From positions 1-5,074 of the forward strand of contig CAKVCS010000087.1 of assembly GCA_934725785.1 (NCBI GenBank): DNA of 5,074 nucleotides. The letters are read 5' to 3'. Source of the DNA: an uncultured Bacteroidales bacterium (GTDB lineage: Bacteria > Bacteroidota > Bacteroidia > Bacteroidales > Marinilabiliaceae). This document shows, piece by piece, positions 1 to 5,074 of the stretch. Every line of letters starts with the position of its first letter. Position 1 is the stretch's first letter. The position numbers and the translations under genes were made by a program. The notes beneath the pieces were generated by a model. It saw only the letters and a program-made list of their open reading frames with translations, was not told where the DNA came from and made no database searches.

Positions 1-1385
1 TCGCCGGTGGCGGCCTCTACCGTGATTCCAACAACGACACAAGCCTCGCCGGCACGCCCTATCAGTACGATGAGAAGAACTACAAGGGCGAGAACCTCAT
101 AGTCTCTTTCTTCGGGCGCGCCAACTACAGCCTCCTCGACCGTTACATGCTCACGGCCACCCTCCGTTACGACGGCTCCAGCCGCTTCAAGGATCACTGG
201 GCTCTATTCCCGTCGTTCGCCCTCGGCTGGAGGGTTAAGCAGGAGGCTTTCCTGGCCGACGTCGAGTGGGTCAACGATGCTAAGGTGCGTCTCGGCTATG
301 GCCAGACGGGTCAGCAGGAGGGCATTGGCGACTATGGCTACCTGCCTACCTACACCAACAACACAGGCACCAACAACTTCTATCCCATCATCGGCGACGG
401 CTCCATGGTCCGCCCCGACGCCTACAATCCCGACATCACTTGGGAGACGACCGAGACCTATAATGTCGGCCTCGACCTCAACCTCCTCCGCGACCGCGTC
501 ACTTTCAGCGGAGACTACTATTTCCGCAAGACCACCGACCTGCTCAACACGGTCTATGTTGCGGCCGGCTCCAACTTCCGCAACCAGGTCACTGGCAACA
601 TAGGCTCGCTCGAGAACAAGGGCGTCGAGCTCGCCCTCACCGTCCGCCCCATCCAGACTGAGGACTGGCACTGGGAGCTGACAGCCAACGCGGCCTACAA
701 CAAGAATGAGATCACCGAGCTCATCGGCGAGGAGGGTTATAAGGTCGAGGTCGGAGGCATCTCCTCCGGCACGGGCAACAACTGTCAGGCTCACACCGTC
801 GGCCACGCCGCCAGCAGCTTCTACGTCTACCAGCAGGTCTATGGTCAGGACGGGCAGCCTCTCGAGGGCGTGTTCGTCGACCGCAACGCCGATGGCGTCA
901 TCAACGACGCCGACCGTTACTATTACAAGAGCCCGGCGGCCCCGTGGACGTTCGGCCTTGCCAGCCGCCTCCAGTGGCGCAACGTCGACTTCAGCTTCTC
1001 GCTCCGCGCCAACGTTGGCAACTATGTGTTCAACGATTTCGAGGCCGGGTCGAGCAACATCTCAAAGGCTGGAGTCTACACCAACGACTATCTGGCCAAT
1101 CGCCCAAAGAACGTTCTTGGCAAAGCTTGGCAGTCTTGGGATTGCGTCCTCTCCGACTACTTCGTGCAGAATGCGTCTTTCCTAAAGTGTGACAACATCA
1201 CCCTCGGCTACAGCTTCTCCGACCTCTTTGGCTCCAAGCTGTCGGGCCGCGTCTATGCCACGGCGTCAAACGTCTTCACCATCACGAACTATAAGGGCAT
1301 CGACCCCGAGGTCGATGGTGGCATCGACAACAATATCTACCCGCGTCCGTTCTCAGGTCTCGTAGGCCTGACGCTCAATTTCTAA
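1..1385 (+). CDS. susC: SusC-type TonB-dependent outer-membrane transporter, C-terminal part (5' end outside window)
   Basis: This is the β-barrel half of a SusC/RagA-family TonB-dependent transporter, which imports oligosaccharides across the outer membrane together with SusD. The frame is open from base 3 to the stop at 1383-1385, giving about 460 residues; family members are usually about 1000, so the carboxypeptidase-like domain, plug and early strands lie to the left. The ATG at 147 is an internal Met, because the reading before it (ending SFFGRANYSLLDRY) is already typical SusC barrel. Other family marks are LRYDGSSRF, the FYVYQQVYGQ segment, an acidic DRNADGVINDAD loop (879-914), FLKCDNITLGYSF, NYKGIDPEV, and the C-terminal strand GLVGLTLNF ending in Phe, as expected for outer-membrane barrel insertion. 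It is followed after 32 bases by susD, the standard partner pair. Three Cys codons (783, 1143, 1188) are unusual for this family. Specificity for α-glucan is inferred from the neighbours, not from this gene. Confidence 0.96.
   Translation, partial: AGGGLYRDSNNDTSLAGTPYQYDEKNYKGENLIVSFFGRANYSLLDRYMLTATLRYDGSSRFKDHWALFPSFALGWRVKQEAFLADVEWVNDAKVRLGYGQTGQQEGIGDYGYLPTYTNNTGTNNFYPIIGDGSMVRPDAYNPDITWETTETYNVGLDLNLLRDRVTFSGDYYFRKTTDLLNTVYVAAGSNFRNQVTGNIGSLENKGVELALTVRPIQTEDWHWELTANAAYNKNEITELIGEEGYKVEVGGISSGTGNNCQAHTVGHAASSFYVYQQVYGQDGQPLEGVFVDRNADGVINDADRYYYKSPAAPWTFGLASRLQWRNVDFSFSLRANVGNYVFNDFEAGSSNISKAGVYTNDYLANRPKNVLGKAWQSWDCVLSDYFVQNASFLKCDNITLGYSFSDLFGSKLSGRVYATASNVFTITNYKGIDPEVDGGIDNNIYPRPFSGLVGLTLNF
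879..914 (+). other. EF-hand-like acidic loop within SusC
   Basis: The twelve residues DRNADGVINDAD place Asp, Asn, Asp, Asn and Asp at loop positions 1, 3, 5, 9 and 12, with Gly at 6 and Ile at 8, which is the classic calcium-loop pattern. Similar DxNxDG loops recur in SusC-family barrels, so this is probably a conserved metal-stabilised extracellular turn and not a separate domain. Metal binding is inferred from the spacing only. Confidence 0.5.
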
Positions 1386-1417
1386 TTTGCACGTTAACTC
1401 ATTAATAAGCAAACACG

Positions 1418-3010
1418 ATGAAATCTATATATCCTCTTGCGGCGGCGGCTCTGATCTTCTCCGCGACTTCGTGTGTCGACGACCTTGACGTCACCAACAT
1501 CGACCCTAACGTTGTCACCGAACCTACCGCCGCGGCGGTTTTCACCAAGTGCTACGCCGCAATGGCGCTGGCGGGCAACAGCGGACCCGACGGAGACTGT
1601 GATGTCGACGGCCTCGACGGTGGCACGACGGGCTACGTCCGCCAGCTCATCAACTCGCAGTGCCTGCCTACCGACGAGATGATTTGCTGCTGGGGAGACC
1701 CTGGCATACCAGCCTATAACTACGACCAGTGGGGAGCCGACCACCCGATGCTTAAGGGTTTCTATTACCGTCTCTACTTCGGCGTCACCATGTGCAACTC
1801 CTATCTTGAGACTTGTGGCGGCAACGCCTCTATGGATGCCGAGGTGCGCTTCCTCCGCGCGCTCCACTACTATTACCTGATGGACGGATGGGGCAACGTC
1901 CCGTTCAAGGTCTCTGTCTCCAACGAGAAGGCGCCGCAGTACACCCGTAAGCAGATTTTCGACTTTGTTGAGAGCGAGCTGCTTGAGTGTGAGCAGGATA
2001 TGAGCGAGCCAAAGGCCAAGAAGAGCTCCGATGAGGGCTATGGACGCGCCGACAAGGCCGCCGCGTGGCTGCTCCTCGCCCGCCTCTATCTCAATGCCGA
2101 GACCTTTACTGGCGAGAATCGCTTTGCCGATGCCGAGACTTACGCTAAGAAGGTGATGGACTCCGACTACGCCCTCGCCACCAGTGCCATCGGCGAGTTC
2201 TCCGCCTACGAGACCCTCTTCATGGGCGACAATGGCGAGACCGACGCCGCCTACGAGTTCATTCTCCCCCTGCTCCAGGATGGCGCTACGACGGCCTCCT
2301 ACGGAACGTCGCTCTTCGCCGTCGCCGCCACATGGAAGGACGACATGTACAAGGTCCCGGGCAAGACGAGCTCGGGCTCTTCCGAGGCTTGGAGCGGCAA
2401 CCGCGCGCGCCGCGATCTCATTGAGAAGTTTGTCGACGCCTCAAAGATCGTCTCCGATACCGACGCGCAGGAGATGGTAAGAGTGGCTGGTGATGACCGC
2501 GCCCTCTTCTGGAGCAAGGATCGCACGCTCGACATTGAGGCCAACGACGACTTCAAGAAGGGCTACTCGACAACCAAGTTCTCCAACTATTACGCCACTG
2601 GTGGCAATGCCCACGACACCAAGTTCATGGATACCGACTGGCCTCTTATGCGCAAAGCCGAGGCTTACCTCATCTACGCCGAGGCCTCTGCGCGCCTCAA
2701 CGGCGGTCTCGCTTCGGCCGACGGCCTCTCTGCCATCAATGCTCTTCGCGGCCGTGCTCACGCAAGCATGCTTGCAAGCGCCAACCTTGACGTCATTTGC
2801 GACGAGTGGGCGCGCGAGTTCTACTTCGAGGGCTATCGCCGCTCCACGCTTGTACGCTTTGACAAGTTCGGTGGCAACACCGGCTACACCTGGCAGTGGA
2901 AGGGCGGCTCGTTCGCCGGTCAGAACTTCAGCAAGGACTACAACATCTTTGCCATCCCGGCTACCGACCTCAACGCCAACCCCAACCTCGTTCAAAACCC
3001 TGGTTTCTAA
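1418..3010 (+). CDS. susD: SusD starch-binding outer-membrane lipoprotein, full length
   Basis: A 530-residue RagB/SusD-family surface lipoprotein that binds glucan and forms the lid of the SusC transporter. The start is fixed by a lipoprotein signal peptide (MKSIYPLAAAALIFSATSC, lipidated Cys19) followed by VDDLDV, acidic residues that resemble the Bacteroidetes surface-export signal. Family marks are AEVRFLRALHYYYL (141-154), GNVPF (159-163), GRADKAAAWLL (209-219), AGDDRALFW (357-365), EWAREFYFEGYRR (463-475) and the C-terminus LVQNPGF. Alignment from memory with B. thetaiotaomicron SusD matches its starch contacts Asp73, Arg81, Trp98, Tyr296 and Trp320 to Asp67, Arg75, Trp92, Tyr295 and Trp325 here. 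The Asn101 contact is not kept, and Trp96 is replaced by Cys in an ICCW motif. The gene starts 32 bases after susC with an A/T-rich leader and no clear Shine-Dalgarno, as is normal in Bacteroidetes, so the two are presumably co-transcribed. Ten Cys residues including the lipidated one is a high count. Confidence 0.97.
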   Translation: MKSIYPLAAAALIFSATSCVDDLDVTNIDPNVVTEPTAAAVFTKCYAAMALAGNSGPDGDCDVDGLDGGTTGYVRQLINSQCLPTDEMICCWGDPGIPAYNYDQWGADHPMLKGFYYRLYFGVTMCNSYLETCGGNASMDAEVRFLRALHYYYLMDGWGNVPFKVSVSNEKAPQYTRKQIFDFVESELLECEQDMSEPKAKKSSDEGYGRADKAAAWLLLARLYLNAETFTGENRFADAETYAKKVMDSDYALATSAIGEFSAYETLFMGDNGETDAAYEFILPLLQDGATTASYGTSLFAVAATWKDDMYKVPGKTSSGSSEAWSGNRARRDLIEKFVDASKIVSDTDAQEMVRVAGDDRALFWSKDRTLDIEANDDFKKGYSTTKFSNYYATGGNAHDTKFMDTDWPLMRKAEAYLIYAEASARLNGGLASADGLSAINALRGRAHASMLASANLDVICDEWAREFYFEGYRRSTLVRFDKFGGNTGYTWQWKGGSFAGQNFSKDYNIFAIPATDLNANPNLVQNPGF

Positions 3011-3017
3011 ATTTATT

Positions 3018-3072
3018 GGTTCGTCCCGTGCGTCATGGCTGCCTTCGTGCCGCCATGACGGCGGCGGAACCG
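3018..3072 (+). promoter_or_regulatory. Intergenic stem-loop between susD and susE
   Basis: The 84-base gap between susD and susE contains a perfect 9-base inverted repeat, CGTCATGGC (3031-3039) and GCCATGACG (3052-3060), around a 12-base loop. Further out, GGTTC (3018-3022) pairs with GAACC (3067-3071), and a few more pairs (3026-3029 with 3061-3064, including one G·U) join the two, giving a long imperfect hairpin. No T-run follows the right arm, so it does not look like an intrinsic terminator. An RNA-processing or mRNA-stabilising element that sets susCD against susE levels is a reasonable guess. A protein-binding palindrome in DNA or a dispersed intergenic repeat is also possible. No Bacteroidetes promoter motif (TTTG with TAnnTTTG) is evident in the gap. 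Confidence 0.6.
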
Positions 3073-3094
3073 ACACAATTCAAGTCTGTTAGGT

Positions 3095-4330
3095 ATGAAA
3101 GCTCTTACATATTCCGCCATCGCTCTTGCCGCTGCGGCTCTTGCCGTCGCCTGCGATGACGATCGTGATGACAATCCCGTAATCACCCCGGCGTCCGAGT
3201 TCGTCCTCAACACTCCGACCTACGTCAACCAGCTCGTAGACCTCGGCCAGACCGACAGCCTCGCCATCTCGTGGAGCCAGCCGAACTGGGGCTTCCCTGT
3301 TGTCGTGAACTATAACGTCCAGGTGTCCAAGACGGGCGAGTTCACCACGTCTTATGACGACCAGATAGCCGATGAGTCTGGCGAGACCAAGGCTGATTTC
3401 TATCAGTTCGACCTCACAAACCGGTGCGCCGTCAATGTCGGTGGCCGCGACGTCAGCCGGGCCATAGCCGCGCTCAGCTCTTGGGAGGGCGAGGAGGATG
3501 TCCCCGCCGAGCAGGACGTCTACGTCCGCGTCAAGGCCATCCCGTCTGGCAAGAAAACGCTATCCGACCTTCTCACGTACTCCAACGTGGTTAAGCTCTC
3601 TACGCGTCCGTTCTACGTCGCTCTCACCGATGCCGACCCGCAGATGTGGTATCTCGTTGGCGCATGCATTGGCGACGGCAAGTGGACGAACACGGCGGAT
3701 GCTCTTGGAACTTCAACGTTCCCGATGTCGATAATCTCTGGTGCGAAGTATGACAGCAACACCGGCCGCGGCACTCTCGTCTTCAACGGCTATCTGACAG
3801 TCCAAGGATTTAAGATTTTGAAAACGCTCGGCTCTTGGGATGCCCAATGGGGCATGACGAAGGGTGTCTTCCAGTTCCACGAGGGCGGCTCGGGAAATAT
3901 AGTTGTCGATGCCGACGGCTATTACACCATCACCCTCAACACTGCCAGCGCGACTTGCGATTCGGACGAGGGCGCGGACGCGGCCGATGGCGACATCTCT
4001 ATCATCCCGATGGCGACAACTCCTAAGGTCTTCGAGTCAATGTCCATATGTGGCGAATTCAATGGATGGGATGACACGAACGCGATGACCCCCTTCAGCA
4101 CCGCAGATTGCATGAAGGGTCACAATCACCTGTGGTCATACTCGCTCGACGTGCCTGCGGGCGGAACTACTCTCAAGTTCACGACTCCGGGCTGGGGAGA
4201 CAATTGGGGAGGCTCTGAGTTCCCCTATGGCGTGGGTGTCAGCGGTGGCGGCAACATCTCGGTCCCTGTGGGTTCGTGGATTGTCACTTTCAACGATGTT
4301 GACGGCTCATACGCTTTCACGGCAAAATAA
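3095..4330 (+). CDS. susE: SusE-type outer-membrane glucan-binding lipoprotein, full length
   Basis: A 411-residue surface lipoprotein of the SusE family, which binds starch at the cell surface and retains maltooligosaccharides for SusCD. The start is supported by a lipoprotein signal peptide (MKALTYSAIALAAAALAVAC, Cys20) followed by DDDRDD, a strong surface-export-like acidic run. Residues 34-170 match the SusE N-terminal Ig-like domain: SEFVLNTPTYVNQLVDL, then SWSQPNWGFPVVVNYNVQVS and VYVRVKAIPSG. Two β-sandwich carbohydrate-binding-like domains follow. The first is about 180-305 (MWYLVGACIGDGKW, GSWDAQWG, DGYYTITLN) and the second about 312-411 (ICGEFNGWDD, GWGDNWG, EFPYGVG, IVTFNDVDGSYAF). 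A short acidic stretch (CDSDEGADAADGD, 288-300) lies near the join. Exposed aromatic residues such as Trp196, Trp248, Trp252, Trp325, Trp367 and Trp371 are candidate sugar contacts, but this is not shown. The length is close to B. thetaiotaomicron SusE as I remember it (about 390). It lies 84 bases after susD, separated by a hairpin. Confidence 0.92.
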   Translation: MKALTYSAIALAAAALAVACDDDRDDNPVITPASEFVLNTPTYVNQLVDLGQTDSLAISWSQPNWGFPVVVNYNVQVSKTGEFTTSYDDQIADESGETKADFYQFDLTNRCAVNVGGRDVSRAIAALSSWEGEEDVPAEQDVYVRVKAIPSGKKTLSDLLTYSNVVKLSTRPFYVALTDADPQMWYLVGACIGDGKWTNTADALGTSTFPMSIISGAKYDSNTGRGTLVFNGYLTVQGFKILKTLGSWDAQWGMTKGVFQFHEGGSGNIVVDADGYYTITLNTASATCDSDEGADAADGDISIIPMATTPKVFESMSICGEFNGWDDTNAMTPFSTADCMKGHNHLWSYSLDVPAGGTTLKFTTPGWGDNWGGSEFPYGVGVSGGGNISVPVGSWIVTFNDVDGSYAFTAK

Positions 4331-4341
4331 AGTCGGCGAGG

Positions 4342-4353
4342 TAATTAATTAAA
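4342..4353 (+). other. A/T-rich TAATTAATTAA stop cluster after susE
   Basis: TAATTAATTAAA, 11 bases after the susE stop, places TAA in all three forward frames (4342, 4346, 4350) and includes the palindrome TTAATTAA. It sits just before the terminator-like hairpin. It would keep ribosomes that miss the susE stop from entering the hairpin. It could equally be a simple A/T-rich spacer. Confidence 0.35.
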
Positions 4354-4355
4354 GC

Positions 4356-4426
4356 AAAAAGGTTGGGAGGCCGCCAATTCCGGCGGCGCTCTGGCCTCAA
4401 GACGAGGCGGCCTCCCTTTCTGTTTT
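4356..4426 (+). terminator. Intrinsic-terminator-like hairpin between susE and the SusF-like gene
   Basis: A perfect 11-base inverted repeat, GGGAGGCCGCC (4365-4375) and GGCGGCCTCCC (4406-4416), is followed directly by the T-rich run TTTCTGTTTT (4417-4426). It is preceded by AAAAA (4356-4360), which can pair with part of that run. This is the layout of a strong rho-independent terminator, except that the loop is long (30 bases). The next start codon is at 4451, only 24 bases after the T-run, which leaves no room for a normal promoter between them. The last gene therefore probably depends on read-through, or on a promoter lying inside or before the hairpin. I see no convincing TAnnTTTG -7 element in 4331-4450. 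Confidence 0.75.
4367..4408 (+). promoter_or_regulatory. Alternative hairpins competing with the terminator stem
   Basis: The 5' arm of the terminator can pair with nearer partners. GCCGCC (4370-4375) pairs with GGCGGC (4382-4387) around a 6-base loop, and GAGGCC (4367-4372) can instead pair with GGCCTC (4393-4398). A further small hairpin, GCCTC (4394-4398) with GAGGC (4404-4408) around AAGAC, would take three bases of the 3' arm. These folds exclude the full terminator stem at least in part, as in attenuators. The full 11-base stem is probably the more stable end state, so regulated switching is a hypothesis only, and no ligand or leader peptide is visible. Confidence 0.35.
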
Positions 4427-4450
4427 ACACTAATAACAAGCATTCCCAAT

Positions 4451-5074
4451 ATGAAAGCCATATATTCTTCGCTCGCTCTTGCGGCTCTCGTTTTCGCTGC
4501 TTGCGATGACGACAGCTTCAATGACTGGTCTCAGCCGCAGGGAAACCCGGACACCACCGAAGACCAGAGGGTAGCGGTGTCGTTCACGGCGCAGGCTGCC
4601 GAGGCCGTCAACTTCGCCAGTCTTGACGAGGCGGTCGACACCCTCGTCACGGTGTTCACTCCCACTATAGACACCAAGGCCGCCGAGGCCGACACTGTCA
4701 CCTACAGCATCACCCTTGGTAATTCCGATGAGGAACTCACCGCGACCGCGGCAGGGCAGATTTACACGGCCGACCTCCGTGCCGCCATCGAACGCGACTT
4801 CGGCAAGGCTCCCGAGGCAAGGACGGTCGCAGCAACCGTCATCGCCTACACAAGGTTCGGCACTGTGGTCTCCCGCGAGACTTCCGACATCAACATCGTG
4901 GCTACGCTCTCCGCACCTGTCATTGAGAGCGAGTATTACTATTACGGCACGGCTCAAGGCTGGACGGCGGGCGACAAGAGCCTCAAGTTCTCGAGGGCGG
5001 ATGAGTCCGTCAGCCTCTACGATGACCCCATCTTCACGCTAACCATCACCGCCTCTGTCGACCCTGAGACGGGC
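4451..5074 (+). CDS. SusF/SusE-like outer-membrane lipoprotein, N-terminal part (3' end outside window)
   Basis: The frame stays open for 208 residues from the ATG at 4451 to the window edge. The start is supported by a lipoprotein signal peptide (MKAIYSSLALAALVFAAC, Cys18) followed by DDDSFNDW, again an acidic surface-export-like run. The segment NDWSQPQGNP (24-33) and the following β-rich region to about 155 resemble the N-terminal domain (called DUF5115, from memory) found in SusE/SusF-like proteins of Bacteroidales. From about 161 a second domain begins with EYYYYGTAQGW, followed by YDDPIFTLTI, the usual opening of a SusF/SusE carbohydrate-binding module. It probably binds glucan at the cell surface as an extra capture site beside SusD and SusE. 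Its place after susE matches susF in the classical sus operon, but its N-terminal domain differs from that of the SusE upstream, so the symbol is withheld. Only the lipidated Cys is present, unlike the Cys-rich neighbours. It is separated from susE by a terminator-like hairpin. Confidence 0.82.
   Translation, partial: MKAIYSSLALAALVFAACDDDSFNDWSQPQGNPDTTEDQRVAVSFTAQAAEAVNFASLDEAVDTLVTVFTPTIDTKAAEADTVTYSITLGNSDEELTATAAGQIYTADLRAAIERDFGKAPEARTVAATVIAYTRFGTVVSRETSDINIVATLSAPVIESEYYYYGTAQGWTAGDKSLKFSRADESVSLYDDPIFTLTITASVDPETG

Noticed and set aside
147..149. ATG at 147 as the true start of the first gene
   Set aside because: The same frame is open to the window edge and the residues before 147 are already typical SusC barrel sequence, so this is an internal Met.
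204..806. 200-residue open frame on the minus strand inside susC
   Set aside because: It lies wholly antisense to a clear SusC coding frame and its translation is low-complexity, rich in Val, Ala, Asp and Glu, as expected from reverse reading of GC-rich codons.
1383..1417. Possible promoter in the susC-susD gap (CTAATTTG) and a weak TTTGC/GCAAA inverted repeat
   Set aside because: The element is one base short of TAnnTTTG, has no TTTG at the expected -33 distance, and the 32-base gap fits simple co-transcription. The 5-base repeat is too short to claim.
2441..3076. 211-residue open frame on the minus strand over the end of susD
   Set aside because: It is antisense to conserved SusD sequence, has no recognisable domain or signal, and its composition is that of a reverse-strand shadow.
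2490..3092. 200-residue + strand open frame in another phase of susD
   Set aside because: It is a Ser/Thr/Arg/Pro-rich translation typical of an off-frame reading, and it overlaps conserved SusD sequence completely.
3055..3159. Small open frame starting at the ATG in the right arm of the susD-susE hairpin
   Set aside because: It runs out of phase through the susE signal peptide, and the translation is Arg/Cys/Ser-rich and unlike any exported or leader peptide I recognise.
4430..4957. 175-residue open frame on the minus strand over the last gene
   Set aside because: The + strand frame has a proper lipoprotein signal peptide and family motifs; the minus frame has neither.
1..5074. tRNA or rRNA genes, CRISPR arrays, insertion sequences
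   Set aside because: No cloverleaf-like sequence, regularly spaced direct repeats, transposase frame or terminal inverted repeats were seen by eye on either strand.

Overview
The window looks like part of a starch/α-glucan utilisation locus (Sus-type) from a member of the Bacteroidales. The evidence is the gene order susC-susD-susE-(susF-like) on the + strand, Bacteroidetes-type lipoprotein signal peptides with acidic residues right after the lipidated Cys, start codons without a Shine-Dalgarno, and SusC/SusD/SusE family proteins. The sequence is GC-rich with many C/G third positions. That fits a GC-rich gut lineage such as Muribaculaceae or Alistipes-like organisms better than Bacteroides proper, but the genus cannot be decided from this window.

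Layout: 1-1385 is the C-terminal half of a SusC TonB-dependent outer-membrane transporter, cut by the left edge. After 32 bases comes a full-length SusD surface lipoprotein (1418-3010). An 84-base spacer with a strong inverted repeat follows. Next is a full-length SusE-type lipoprotein (3095-4330) with an N-terminal SusE domain and two carbohydrate-binding-like β-domains. A 120-base spacer then carries an intrinsic-terminator-like hairpin that can also fold in alternative ways. The last gene is a SusF/SusE-like lipoprotein (4451 onward), cut by the right edge. All genes read left to right. Long reading frames on the other strand and in other frames are shadows of GC-rich coding sequence.

How they work together: by analogy with the B. 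thetaiotaomicron Sus system, SusD and the SusE/F-type lipoproteins capture glucan at the cell surface. SusD caps the SusC barrel, and SusC imports oligosaccharides using TonB energy. The SusD here keeps five of the six B. thetaiotaomicron SusD starch-contact residues that I can align from memory (Asp67, Arg75, Trp92, Tyr295, Trp325). This makes α-glucan the best substrate guess. A surface α-amylase (SusG-type, GH13) would be expected just downstream, but it is outside the window.

Nothing here is a wholly new system. The parts most worth a second look are the two intergenic RNA structures that separate susCD from susE and susE from the last gene. They could set the relative dose of the lipoproteins.
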